Shown: piece after piece, positions 40,948-50,388 of the stretch
How the letters are laid out: each line of letters starts with the position of its first letter
Numbering within the stretch: the first letter of the stretch is position 1
Origin: Archangium sp.
GTDB lineage: Bacteria > Myxococcota > Myxococcia > Myxococcales > Myxococcaceae
DNA: 64,000 bases
NCBI GenBank assembly: GCA_022843845.1
Contig: JALHMW010000006.1
Span: forward strand, 124,001 to 188,000
Direction of reading: 5' to 3'
Notes under the pieces: model-generated
Told to the model about the DNA's origin: nothing
The model's database searches: none
What the model saw: only the letters and a program-made list of their open reading frames with translations
Program-made: the position numbers and the translations under genes

Positions 40948-41453
40948 CGGACTCTCACCCGGGTGCGGCCGATGGTGACGCTGGCGGTGCCGTTCGGGTT
41001 GGCCTTCACGGTGGCGCGGTACTCTTCGTTCTCGTTCACGCGCATCGCGAGGGCCTCGGCGACCTGCTTCGGCGTCTGGCCGATGCGGGTGTTGATCGAC
41101 GCGCTGTGCGCCGTCAGCCAGCGGTTCTTCTCGACGTAGCTCCGCGAGCTGTCGAAGTCGGGCATCTTGTCGCGGTCGAACGAGAGGCTGAGGCCGCCGC
41201 CGAACTGCTCGGTCTTGTAATACTCGGGCGTGCGCTGACGTTCTTCGAACGAGGCGTTGCGGGCCGTCGGGTCTCTGGTCTCGACGCCGCGCGCGGTGCC
41301 CGAGATGACGAGCGCCTGGGTCTTCACGGTGATCTTCGTCGAGAGGCCGGTGTCGCCGCACTTCACGTCGCTGAGCTTGACGATCGCGGTTCTCGTCGAA
41401 GGGGCTTTGGACCGGGCCCGGGACGCGGGGCGAGGACGACGAGTGACGGTCAT
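40944..41453 (-). CDS. Hypothetical basic-N-terminus protein
   Basis: A 169-residue protein with no signal peptide and no recognised family. The first 20 residues are Arg/Pro-rich; the centre (LSTKITVKTQALVISGTARGVETRD and the FGGGLSLSFDRD stretch) is beta-rich; a helical stretch (QTPKQVAEALAMRVNENEEYRATV) follows. Its codon use fits the region. It is convergent with the TetR gene by 4 bp, and about 60 bp from the glycosyltransferase gene upstream on the same strand. Confidence 0.5.
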   Translation of the reverse strand: MTVTRRPRPASRARSKAPSTRTAIVKLSDVKCGDTGLSTKITVKTQALVISGTARGVETRDPTARNASFEERQRTPEYYKTEQFGGGLSLSFDRDKMPDFDSSRSYVEKNRWLTAHSASINTRIGQTPKQVAEALAMRVNENEEYRATVKANPNGTASVTIGRTRVRVR

Positions 41454-41511
41454 GCCCTCATTCTTTCAGATCGGCGGCCGTTTCCAGCAACTGTTTCCTG
41501 CGTCACGACGT

Positions 41512-43269
41512 TCACGGCGTCTCGCCGAGCGCTCGCAGCTGGTCGGCGCTCTGCCGCAGCAGCAGCTCGGCTTCGGCGAACTGGCCCAGCTCGTTGAGCA
41601 CCACGCCCCGCAGGCCAATGAGCCTCGCCGCGACCCGGGCATCGTTCACCTGGGTGTCCGTCAGGGCCCGGGCTTCGTCGAGGCGCTTGAGCTTCACCAG
41701 CGCGAGGACCTGGGTGATGATCGCCCGGTCGAGTGACGGGTCCCACACGCGGGCCTGCGTCGCGAAGGCGAGCGCGCGGTCGAGCTGCTGCTTCTCGAGG
41801 GCCAGGGCTCCTGCGGCGGCGGCGGCCTTCGCGCGATCGGCCCCGAAGGCGAGCTCCTCGAGCACCACCAGCGAGCTCGCGTCCTTCCTGGCGACGATGC
41901 GCGCCGCGACGGGCCAGCGCTCCGAGGCCTTGAGCGCGCAGAGCTGAGTCAATTCGGTGACGGCGAACGACGGGTCGAGCCGCTCCTTGCCAGCGCGCGC
42001 CATCGCGATGAAGCAGTCGAGGCCCGGGTAGTTCGGCTCCATCGAGCGAACAGTCTGCAGCTCGCGCATGGCCTCGTCGAAGCGGCCGACACCGCCGAGC
42101 GCGCCAGCCAGGTTGATGTGAACGACCGTCGAGCCGGGCGCCAGGGCGACGTTGCTCGTCCACAACGTGACGCCGTCTCTCCACTCGCGCTGGCGCATGA
42201 CGTTCGGCACGGCGAGGGCCAGGACGAGCGCCAGGAGGACGCCGACGCCGACCCGGCCGAACGCCACCAGCACCGTGGCGAGACCGACGGCCAATACGAG
42301 CGCCGGATACAGCGTGTACCGCTCGGCGACGACGTGGACCTGTCGCACCACGCCGGTGAACGGAATGAGCGGGAGAAGAAACAGCACCGCGCCGATGGCC
42401 AGCGCTCGAAGGATGCGCGGCGCAGTGGCGCGAAGCCCGATGGTGACGACCGCCGCCGTGACGACCCACCCGCCGATGACCGCGGCCAGCATCGGGCCCG
42501 TTGGCGGCGACCAGTCGTAGACCGCGCGCGAGCCCAAAGGGAGCAGCGTTCGGCCGAGGTACCAGAACGGCGTCGTGAGCGGGGTCGCCCAGTTGAGCGA
42601 GAGGCGCCCGGTCGGCAGCGAGAGGCGATGCACCATCACGGCGAGCACGCCGGCCGCGATGCCGGGGATGAGCCAGCGCAGCGATGAGACGAGGGCCGCG
42701 GCCGGCTTCGCGCGTCTCCATTCGAGCAGCACGAACAGGAGCGCGAGCGGCGCCAGCGAGGCCTTGCCCAACAGCCCCACCACGAAGACGAACGCCGAGA
42801 GCCACCGACGGTTCGACGCATACGCCGCCATCGCGCCGACGAGACACAGCAGGGAGATCGTGTCCTTCAGGTTGGCGACCCACGACACCGACTCGACGCG
42901 GAACGGGTGCGCGAGCCAGAGCGCGGTCGCGAAGACGGCAATCGTCCGGTCGACGCCGAACGCTCCCAGCGCCCTGGGCATGAGCGCGACCGCGCACGCG
43001 AAGAGCAGCCACTGCACGAGGTGGTACGGCAGGGGGTTCGCCGGGTCCTTCGCGCCCGTCAGCGCGAGCACCGCATGCGAGAGCGGAATGTACGCGCCGT
43101 CGTACGAGGTGGTGAACGCGCGCAGAGCGCCCGAGACGCCGTCTTTCACGAACGGGCTCAGCGTCGTGTAGTCGGGGTCGTCCCAGGTCGTCAGCCCGTT
43201 GGTCAGGGTCGGCGCGTAGAGCGCGAGCGCGAAGACGAAGAGCAGCCAGTGAGCGCGTTTCTCCAACAC
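41512..43269 (-). CDS. TMTC-like membrane glycosyltransferase with TPR repeats
   Basis: A 585-residue protein with about ten TM helices in the first 390 residues and a TPR-like helical C-terminus (about 395-580). The opening LLFVFALALYAPTLTNGLTTWDDPDY carries the acidic pair of GT-C enzymes after the first TM, and WLAHPFRVESVSWV is typical of the TMTC/O-mannosyltransferase-like group. It should transfer a sugar from a lipid-linked donor to protein outside the membrane; donor and target are unknown. It is divergent from the POT transporter across 120 bp. Confidence 0.8.
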   Translation of the reverse strand: MLEKRAHWLLFVFALALYAPTLTNGLTTWDDPDYTTLSPFVKDGVSGALRAFTTSYDGAYIPLSHAVLALTGAKDPANPLPYHLVQWLLFACAVALMPRALGAFGVDRTIAVFATALWLAHPFRVESVSWVANLKDTISLLCLVGAMAAYASNRRWLSAFVFVVGLLGKASLAPLALLFVLLEWRRAKPAAALVSSLRWLIPGIAAGVLAVMVHRLSLPTGRLSLNWATPLTTPFWYLGRTLLPLGSRAVYDWSPPTGPMLAAVIGGWVVTAAVVTIGLRATAPRILRALAIGAVLFLLPLIPFTGVVRQVHVVAERYTLYPALVLAVGLATVLVAFGRVGVGVLLALVLALAVPNVMRQREWRDGVTLWTSNVALAPGSTVVHINLAGALGGVGRFDEAMRELQTVRSMEPNYPGLDCFIAMARAGKERLDPSFAVTELTQLCALKASERWPVAARIVARKDASSLVVLEELAFGADRAKAAAAAGALALEKQQLDRALAFATQARVWDPSLDRAIITQVLALVKLKRLDEARALTDTQVNDARVAARLIGLRGVVLNELGQFAEAELLLRQSADQLRALGETP

Positions 43270-43392
43270 GGGAAACGCGAGTCACCACTCAAGACGCGCA
43301 TCGTCAAGCGTGATGCCTTGACCCTGCATCTCAACGGTGCGACGAGGCCGCGCTTTCCGCTGTCCCCTGGTCGATTTCTTCGCGAGGTCACG

Positions 43393-45342
43393 ATGAGCGA
43401 CGCCGCCGTTGCCGAAACACCCAAAGGCCACCCCAAAGGCCTCTACGTGCTGTTCGTCACCGAGATGTTCGAGCGCTTCAGCTACTACGGCATGCGAGCG
43501 ATCTTCACGCTCTACATGACGAAGGCGCTTCTCCTGAACAAGGACGAGAGCTCGACGATCTACGGCAGCTACACGGGCCTCGTGTACCTGACGCCGCTCA
43601 TCGGCGGGTACGTCGCGGACCGCTTCTGGGGCAATCGCAGATCGATCATCTTTGGCGGGCTGTTGATGGCCGCTGGGCAGTTCATGATGTTCGCCTCGGG
43701 CACGTTCTTCGAAGAAGTCGGGCTGTCGAAGTTGCTCATGTACGTGGGCCTTGGATTCCTGATCTTCGGCAACGGGTTCTTCAAACCCAACATCTCGACG
43801 ATGGTGGGGCAGCTGTACCCGGCTGGCGACAAGCGGGTCGATTCGGCGTTCACCATCTTCTACATGGGCATCAACCTGGGAGCCTTCTTCGCGCCGCTGG
43901 CGTGCGGGTTCCTCGGAGATACCGGCTGCCCCGAGGACTTCCGTTGGGGCTTCCTCGCGGCGGGCCTCGGCATGGTGCTGTCGGTCATTCTCTTCATCTG
44001 GCTGAAGGACAAGTACATCGTCACCCCTGACGGGACGCAGATCGGCGACCGGCCAAACCAGGATCGACAGGCGAAGTCCGACGCTCCCAAGGCGCCCTTC
44101 AACGTCACGCTCCTGCTGGTCTGGGGCGGCGTGTTCCTCGGAATCCTGGCTGCGCTGAAGCTCGGCGCCGAATTCGACTGGATCGGCTCGTTCATCTTTG
44201 CGCTGACCATCGCGGGCCCCGGCTACATCATCTCCGACCCCAGCCTCACCAAGGTCGAGCGCGACCGAATCTGGGTCATCTACATCATCGCGTTCTTCGT
44301 CATCTTCTTCTGGTCTGCCTTCGAGCAGGCAGGCGCGTCGTTGACCTACTTCGCCGAAGAGCAGACGAACCGAAGCCTGTTCGGTTGGACCATTCCGTCG
44401 TCGTACTTCCAGTCCATCAACGCCGTCGCCATCGTGCTGCTCGCCCCCGTCTTCGTCGGGTTGTGGGGCGCGCTTGGAAGGCGAAACCAGGAGCCCGCGT
44501 CGCCCTTCAAGCAGGCCATCGGGCTCTTCCTGCTCGCGATCGGCTACCTCGTCATCGCGCTTGGCGTGAAGGGCCTGGAGCCGGGCGTGAAGGTGTCGAT
44601 GTTGTGGCTCTTCAGCCTCTACACGATCCACACCCTCGGCGAGCTGTGCCTGTCGCCGATTGGCCTGTCGATGGTGAACAAGCTCGCGCCCGTGAAGTTC
44701 GCGTCATTGCTCATGGGCGTGTGGTTCCTGTCGACGTCGGCCGCAAACAAGTTCGCCGGCACGCTCTCGTCGCTCTACCCCGAGCCTGCGGTGTCGGTGC
44801 AGGGGCTCGCCAGCATCGATCGCGAGTTCGGCGATCGCATTCGCGGCGCCTGGAAGGTCGAGGAGAAGGAAGAGAAGAAGACCTGCCGGCCACTCGACCT
44901 CTCGAAGCTCAAGCGCTCCGATGGCGACCAGGCCGGGGGCGCGAAGGATGACGGGCCCAGCGCCGAGGACAAGGCCGCGATCACCGCCGCCATCACCGGG
45001 GTCGAGGCTCCAGCTGACGGCCGCACGCTCCTGCCCGGCGACTTCAAGGAGCGCGTCGCCAAGTACAAGTTCATGGTGATCAAACCGAAGGCTGGCGCCG
45101 TCGTGGTCGGCCTGCCGCTCGGCGACGTGCAGCTGGGGAACATCGCTGACGAGGGCCTCAAGCGTGAGCTGCAAAAGAAGATCGAGGGGAGCCTCGTGGA
45201 CAACTCGAGGAGCTTCCTCGGCTTCAAGATCACCGACCTCTACGACTTCTTCATGCTCTTCGTCGTGATGTCCGGGCTCTCGGCAGTCATCCTCTTCTTC
45301 TTGTCGCGGCGACTGCTCACGATGATGCACGGCGTTCGCTGA
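43393..45342 (+). CDS. POT/PTR2-family proton-dependent oligopeptide transporter
   Basis: A 649-residue transporter of the major facilitator superfamily. The proton-coupled peptide transporter signature ExxERFSYYGMRAI lies near residue 30, and GGYVADRFWGNR and FFKPNISTMVGQLY further on. About twelve TM helices are visible. Between the last helices there is an unusual hydrophilic insertion of about 150 residues (about 470-620, starting at the GLASIDREFGDRIRG stretch), absent from ordinary POT carriers. The frame opens at 42907, but those residues are out-of-frame sequence of the divergent gene; ATG 43393 begins the conserved part. Confidence 0.9.
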   Translation: MSDAAVAETPKGHPKGLYVLFVTEMFERFSYYGMRAIFTLYMTKALLLNKDESSTIYGSYTGLVYLTPLIGGYVADRFWGNRRSIIFGGLLMAAGQFMMFASGTFFEEVGLSKLLMYVGLGFLIFGNGFFKPNISTMVGQLYPAGDKRVDSAFTIFYMGINLGAFFAPLACGFLGDTGCPEDFRWGFLAAGLGMVLSVILFIWLKDKYIVTPDGTQIGDRPNQDRQAKSDAPKAPFNVTLLLVWGGVFLGILAALKLGAEFDWIGSFIFALTIAGPGYIISDPSLTKVERDRIWVIYIIAFFVIFFWSAFEQAGASLTYFAEEQTNRSLFGWTIPSSYFQSINAVAIVLLAPVFVGLWGALGRRNQEPASPFKQAIGLFLLAIGYLVIALGVKGLEPGVKVSMLWLFSLYTIHTLGELCLSPIGLSMVNKLAPVKFASLLMGVWFLSTSAANKFAGTLSSLYPEPAVSVQGLASIDREFGDRIRGAWKVEEKEEKKTCRPLDLSKLKRSDGDQAGGAKDDGPSAEDKAAITAAITGVEAPADGRTLLPGDFKERVAKYKFMVIKPKAGAVVVGLPLGDVQLGNIADEGLKRELQKKIEGSLVDNSRSFLGFKITDLYDFFMLFVVMSGLSAVILFFLSRRLLTMMHGVR

Positions 45343-45425
45343 CCAGGCACCGCAAAACCTGCTGACGGGACCTTGCGCCGCTTCAGTTCGGTGGCGTAAG
45401 GCGGCCACCCGGGGGAAGTCGATTC

Positions 45426-45875
45426 GTGAGTCAAACGCCCAAAGCCCTGCCGGTCGATCTCGCTGAGCTCTGCATCGCGTTGGCCGCGGAGTCCGAGGTG
45501 TCTGACCTGAAGTGGTTCCTCGACCTCGAGTCGGGGAGGGTGATTCTCGTCAGCCGAGAGTACGACGCGAACGAGTGGGGCGGCCTCAAGCCCGAAGACA
45601 TCGAGAACAACCCCGCGCGCTTCACGCCGGTGCCCGCCGCCGACCCGCAACACCACCTCGTCGACATGCAGGCCTTCGTGCAGGGGCTCACCGACGTGCG
45701 GCTGAAGGAATCGCTGGAGCTCGCGTTGACGGCGCCCCGCCCCGAGCGCCGGTTCCGCGCGGTGCTGGGCTGGCTGCCCGACGAGCTCGAGAAGTGGCAC
45801 GCGTTCCGGCAGCAGCGGTTCGAGGCGCGCGCGCACTCGTGGCTGCAGACGCTGGGCGTCGCAGCCAAGAGCTGA
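45426..45875 (+). CDS. UPF0158-family protein
   Basis: A 149-residue protein of the UPF0158 family: it begins PVDLAELCIALAAE, then the conserved WFLDLESGRVILVSRE and RFTPVPA stretches, and ends in the FRAVLGWLPDELEKWHAFRQQRFEARAHSWL region. The family has no assigned function; it is small, soluble and widespread. The GTG start follows a GGGGGAAG stretch. It lies between the POT transporter and the double-receiver protein with no overlap to either. Confidence 0.85.
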   Translation: MSQTPKALPVDLAELCIALAAESEVSDLKWFLDLESGRVILVSREYDANEWGGLKPEDIENNPARFTPVPAADPQHHLVDMQAFVQGLTDVRLKESLELALTAPRPERRFRAVLGWLPDELEKWHAFRQQRFEARAHSWLQTLGVAAKS

Positions 45876-45960
45876 CCCCGTGGCTCGTTGACGCAAGCCC
45901 TTCCGACCGGCTGAGAAGGCGTGCCACGCGCCCTCGAAGACGCTATCTCTGTGGGCCCCG

Positions 45961-47628
45961 ATGAAGTCGGACACCGCCGAAATGCTGGAGCCCGTCGCCG
46001 CCCGCATCGTGCTGGTCGACGACGATCTCGCGACCCGCACCGTGCTCGAGAACCAGCTCGTCGCGGCCGGCTTCGAGGTGCGCTCGCTGCCCGACGTCGC
46101 GACGCTGCAGGCCACGTTGACCGAGTGGCGCCCGCACCTGCTCATCCTCGACGAGTGGCTGCCGCAGACGACGGGCCGTGAGACGGCGCTGAAGCTGCGC
46201 GCGCAAGGTGCGTTCTTCGACATTCCCATCATCGGCCTGTTGTCCGAGGCCTCGGTGCCGCAGGCGCTCCATTGGCTGCGCAGCGGCGCGGTCGAGCTGT
46301 GGACGCGCGGCACCGACTTCGACCCGGCCGAGCGCGCCAGAGATCTGCTCGACGAGCTCAACGAGAGCCGCGTGCACGCCGCGTCGCTCAAGGCCCGGCT
46401 GACAGCCTGGGCTCGCCGCCGCCACCTCTCGGGCACCGTGCTCTTCTATCCAGAGACGCCGTTCGAAGGCCGCGCGCGCTTCGAGAGCGGAGAGCTGACG
46501 TCGGTGCGCTTCGGCGGCCAGGAAGGTGACGCCGCCCTCGAGGAGCTGCTGCGCATCGACGACGCGCCGGCGCGCTGGGTACCGGGCGATGAGGTCACCG
46601 GCCGTCACCGCGTGCCCGGCGGCTCGTACCGGCCCCGCGTGCTGGTGGTGGAAGACGACGATGCGCTCCGCGGGCTGTTGCTCAAGCAGCTCGCGCCGTT
46701 CGGAGACATCGACGGCGCCGCCGACGGCATCGAAGGGCTGCTCAAGGCGACCGCCACCTCGTTCGATCTCGTCGTCGCGGACCTGAACCTGCCCGGGCTC
46801 GATGGCTGGGGCCTGATGCGGCAGCTGCGGCAGAACATCGTCGCCCGAGAGGCCGCCATTCTCGTGCTGTCTGCGCACGACGAGCTGCGTGAGACGCTGA
46901 AGCTCGCTCGCGCTGGCGCCCGCGCGTACCTCAAGAAGACCGGCCGGGCGAAGCCGCTGCTCGACACGCTCGAGCTGTTGCTCGCGCCGCGCCGCGAGGC
47001 GTGGGACTCGCTGGCCCGCAAGGACAAGACGGCGATCGATCTGCGGCTCGTCGGCCCGATGTGGACCTTACGCGCCGTCGCCGAGCTCGACCTCGTCGGC
47101 ACGATCCTGATCGAAGAGACGCTCGGCCGCTTCGAGGTGAAAGCCGCCCACGGCCAGCTCCTCTCGGCCACCGCGCAGACCGGCAGCCTGCGCATCGAAG
47201 GCGTGATGGCGCTCGAGTCGTTCCTCTCGTCGACCGGTGAGGGCTTCTTCGTGCCCGGGGACGTCGGCCTGGTGCCGAAAGACGCGCCGTGGCTCTTCGA
47301 GACCGCCGAGAAGGCTGGCAAGGCGCTCGAGGCGTGGCTGTCAGCGCGCATGCGCGACGCGGTGTCGCACCCGGGCAAGCTGTTCCTGCACCCCGATCTC
47401 TCGTTGCTCTTCAGCCGGGTCGCCAGCGACAAGGAGCTGAAGGTGTTGGCCGCGCTGAGGGCGCAGCCGCTCGGCGTGGCAGACCTCAGTGATGCGGTCG
47501 GGCTCGCCTATGAAGACGTCGAGCACGTGCTGTCCGAGCTGCTGCGGCGTGGCGTGCTGATGACCGAGGCGCCGGTCGACACCTCCTCGTCGGCCTCTGG
47601 CGTCCACGATGCTCCGCCGGAGTCGTAG
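45961..47628 (+). CDS. Double receiver protein with DUF4388 domains
   Basis: A 555-residue signalling protein: receiver domain 1 (about 14-125, acceptor Asp64 in LLILDEWLP), a DUF4388/PATAN-type domain (about 145-210), receiver domain 2 (about 222-340, acceptor Asp274 in VVADLNLPG, Lys in YLKKTG), then a second DUF4388-like region (about 350-450) and a winged-helix-like end (about 480-535). Both receivers keep the acidic pocket and acceptor Asp. No DNA-binding domain of a common type is clear. DUF4388 proteins are a myxobacterial speciality of unknown output. pcrA follows with no gap. Confidence 0.85.
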   Translation: MKSDTAEMLEPVAARIVLVDDDLATRTVLENQLVAAGFEVRSLPDVATLQATLTEWRPHLLILDEWLPQTTGRETALKLRAQGAFFDIPIIGLLSEASVPQALHWLRSGAVELWTRGTDFDPAERARDLLDELNESRVHAASLKARLTAWARRRHLSGTVLFYPETPFEGRARFESGELTSVRFGGQEGDAALEELLRIDDAPARWVPGDEVTGRHRVPGGSYRPRVLVVEDDDALRGLLLKQLAPFGDIDGAADGIEGLLKATATSFDLVVADLNLPGLDGWGLMRQLRQNIVAREAAILVLSAHDELRETLKLARAGARAYLKKTGRAKPLLDTLELLLAPRREAWDSLARKDKTAIDLRLVGPMWTLRAVAELDLVGTILIEETLGRFEVKAAHGQLLSATAQTGSLRIEGVMALESFLSSTGEGFFVPGDVGLVPKDAPWLFETAEKAGKALEAWLSARMRDAVSHPGKLFLHPDLSLLFSRVASDKELKVLAALRAQPLGVADLSDAVGLAYEDVEHVLSELLRRGVLMTEAPVDTSSSASGVHDAPPES

Positions 47629-50379
47629 GTGATCTCGCAGGGTGACGTTGCGCCGTTGCTCGACGATCTGAACCCGCCTCAGCGGGAAGCGGTGCTCCAT
47701 GAGCTCGGCCCGTTGCTGGTGCTCGCGGGCGCAGGCTCGGGCAAGACGCGCGTCATCACCCGGCGCATCGGCTTCCTCGTGACCCAGCGAAGAGTGCCGG
47801 CGTGGAAGATCCTCGCCGTCACGTTCACCAACAAGGCTGCGCGCGAGATGAAGCAACGGCTCGAGACGTTGCTGGGGCCGCAGGCGCAGGGGCTGGTGGT
47901 CAGCACGTTCCACTCGGCGGCCGCGATGCTCTTGCGGCGCGAGGCCGAGTCGGTGGGGCTCACGCGCAGCTTCGTCATCTACGACGACAGCGATCAGCTG
48001 ACCCTGATGAAGCGCGCCATTCGCGACGAGGGCATCGAGCTGTCGACGATGACGCCGCGCGAGGTGCTCTCCCGCATCGACGGAGAGAAGAACCAGGGTC
48101 GGTTGCCCGACGAGATGAAGCCGGGCGGCGACCCGAAGGCGCAGACGGTGCAGCGGCTCTATCGGCGGTACCAGAAGCTGCTGCGGGCCGCCGACGCGGT
48201 GGACTTCGGCGATCTGCTGATGCTGCTCGTCGAGGCGCTGCGCACGAACGAAGAGCTGCGGCTGCGCTACCAGAACCGCTTCAGCCACGTGCTCGTCGAC
48301 GAGTTCCAGGACACGAACCCGGTGCAGTACGAATTGCTCAAGCTGCTGGCGCCACCGCCGGGGAGCCCCGACGCGCTCCGCAACGGCGTCGTGCGGCCTT
48401 CGAATCTGGTGGTGGTCGGCGATGACGACCAGAGCATCTACCGATGGCGCGGCGCCGAGGTCGACAACATCCTCTCGTTCCCGTCGATGTACCCGGGCGC
48501 GCTGGTGGTGAAGCTCGAGCAGAACTACCGCAGCGATCAGACGATCCTCGAGGCGGCGCACGCCGTCATCGAGCGCAACCGCAAGCGCATGTCGAAGAAG
48601 CTGTGGTCGGCGCGGGCGAAGGGCGAACACCTCGAGCTGATCGCGGCGCGGGACGAGCGGGCCGAGGCGCAGTCGGTGGCGATGCGGCTGCACAGCCTGC
48701 GCAATGAGGGCGTCGCCGACTTCGAGCAGATGGCCGTGTTCTTCCGCACCAACGCGCAGAGCCGCGTGCTGGAAGAGACGTTTCGGCTCTCACGCTTGCC
48801 GTACGTGCTCGTCTCGGGCCGCAGCTTCTACGAGCGCACGGAGATCAAGAACGCCGCGAGCTACCTGCGGTTGATGGTGAACCCGAAGAGTGACGCCGAC
48901 GTCGACCGCATCATCAACGTGCCCGCGCGCGGCATCGGCGACACCACGGTCGAGCGCTTGAAGACGTTCGCGGCCGAGTCGGGCATCAGCTTGTACGAGG
49001 CGCTCGGCCAGGTCGGGAACATCGACACGCTCAACAGTGGGCAGCAGCGACGGCTCGCGTCGGTGCGGGTGCTGCTCGAGGAGTTGGTCCAGTTCGCGCA
49101 CACCGCGCCCGAGGTGACCCCGGCCGCGGAGTTCATGCTCGAGAAGACGGGCATGCTCGCGGGGTACCTCGCCGAGGGCAGCGACGAGGCGATGACGCGG
49201 GCGGAGAACCTTCGCGAGTTGCTCACCGCGACGCAGGAGTTCGATCAACAGCGCGCGGAGGCGTTGGGGACGACGACGGCGCAGGGGGAAGTGAAGGCGC
49301 TCGCACCTCCTCCGCCGCCACCACCGCTCCCGCCACCGCCGGAACCCGTCGTCGCGAAGGCTGAGACCGCGAAGTCCGAGACCGCGAAGTCTGAGGTGCC
49401 GAAGAGACGGGCTCCGACGGGGCAGGGGGACTTCTTCGCGCTGATGTCGACGCCGGCTGCCGAAGAGTCTTCGCCCGAAGTTCTTCCGTCCGCGCTCGTG
49501 TTCGACGTGGGGCCGGGAGCTGAAGCGCCTGCGCCTGAGACACGTGTGGCTGCAGGTGCGTTGGCGTCGTCGGCTGCGGCGATGCGCAACTCGGTCAGCT
49601 CCGGAGCGGAAGCGACCTCGCGTGGCACGGCGGCCTCCGGTCGGGCCGCGCCTGCGTTCTCCCTCGACGTGGAAGCGCCGCCGGTCATCGACTCCTCCGC
49701 CGAGCCGGTGTCGCTCGAGGTCGAAGCCCCGCCGCTCCAGTCGTTCCTCGAGCGCATCAGCCTGGTCGGCGACGCTGATGGAGAGTCGGGCGTCGGCCAG
49801 GGCCGCGTGTCGTTGATGACGTTGCATGCAGCGAAGGGCCTCGAGTTCGACGTGGTGGCGCTGACGGGCATGGAGGAGGAGATCTTCCCGCACCGCCGCG
49901 CGACGGCTCCCGAAGCGTCCGAGGAGGAAATGGCCGAGGAGCGGCGCCTTTGTTACGTCGGCTTCACGCGCGCACGTCGCCGGCTCATCTGCTCGCTCGC
50001 CCAGCAACGCGCGCTCTTCGGCGATCTCCGCTTCAACCCGCCCTCTCGCTTCTTGTCCGAAGTGCCGCCTGCGCTGTTCGGTCTCGACCTCGACTCCACC
50101 GGCGTGCCCAGCATGGAGCACGTGCCGCAAGCCACGCGCGGACCGATGATTCGCCGCCGCCAGGCTGATGAAGGCCCCGTCGTCGACCGCACCTACGATC
50201 AATCGACCGACTTCCATCAAGACGGCTCGCACGACGTTCGTGGGCAGCGGGTGCAGCACTCGTCGTTCGGTAAGGGCGTGGTGCTCGACGTCTCCGGCAA
50301 AGGTCCGAACGCGAAGCTCACCGTGCGCTTCGAGCTCGGCGTGAAGGTCGTCGTCGCGCGCTTCCTGACGCCGCTGTAG
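47629..50379 (+). CDS. pcrA: UvrD/Rep/PcrA-family DNA helicase with long insertion
   Basis: A 916-residue SF1 3'-5' helicase. It starts LDDLNPPQREAVL and has Walker A GAGSGKTRV, motif Ia TFTNKAAREMK, motif II VDEFQDTN, VVGDDDQSIYRWRGA, LEQNYRS, TLHAAKGLEF and the late RRLCYVGFTRAR. The C-terminal KOW/SH3-like domain (FGKGVVLDVSG) fits PcrA. About residues 545-703 are an insertion of about 160 residues, Pro/Ala/Glu-rich, between motifs IV and V in the 2B region, where the family usually has some 15. The GTG start directly follows the previous stop. Confidence 0.93.
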   Translation: MISQGDVAPLLDDLNPPQREAVLHELGPLLVLAGAGSGKTRVITRRIGFLVTQRRVPAWKILAVTFTNKAAREMKQRLETLLGPQAQGLVVSTFHSAAAMLLRREAESVGLTRSFVIYDDSDQLTLMKRAIRDEGIELSTMTPREVLSRIDGEKNQGRLPDEMKPGGDPKAQTVQRLYRRYQKLLRAADAVDFGDLLMLLVEALRTNEELRLRYQNRFSHVLVDEFQDTNPVQYELLKLLAPPPGSPDALRNGVVRPSNLVVVGDDDQSIYRWRGAEVDNILSFPSMYPGALVVKLEQNYRSDQTILEAAHAVIERNRKRMSKKLWSARAKGEHLELIAARDERAEAQSVAMRLHSLRNEGVADFEQMAVFFRTNAQSRVLEETFRLSRLPYVLVSGRSFYERTEIKNAASYLRLMVNPKSDADVDRIINVPARGIGDTTVERLKTFAAESGISLYEALGQVGNIDTLNSGQQRRLASVRVLLEELVQFAHTAPEVTPAAEFMLEKTGMLAGYLAEGSDEAMTRAENLRELLTATQEFDQQRAEALGTTTAQGEVKALAPPPPPPPLPPPPEPVVAKAETAKSETAKSEVPKRRAPTGQGDFFALMSTPAAEESSPEVLPSALVFDVGPGAEAPAPETRVAAGALASSAAAMRNSVSSGAEATSRGTAASGRAAPAFSLDVEAPPVIDSSAEPVSLEVEAPPLQSFLERISLVGDADGESGVGQGRVSLMTLHAAKGLEFDVVALTGMEEEIFPHRRATAPEASEEEMAEERRLCYVGFTRARRRLICSLAQQRALFGDLRFNPPSRFLSEVPPALFGLDLDSTGVPSMEHVPQATRGPMIRRRQADEGPVVDRTYDQSTDFHQDGSHDVRGQRVQHSSFGKGVVLDVSGKGPNAKLTVRFELGVKVVVARFLTPL

Positions 50380-50388
50380 GTCAGCGAC

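Noticed and set aside
42907-43392. Upstream extension of the POT transporter frame
   Set aside because: It overlaps the divergent glycosyltransferase gene and has no conserved sequence; the POT signature starts after the ATG at 43393.
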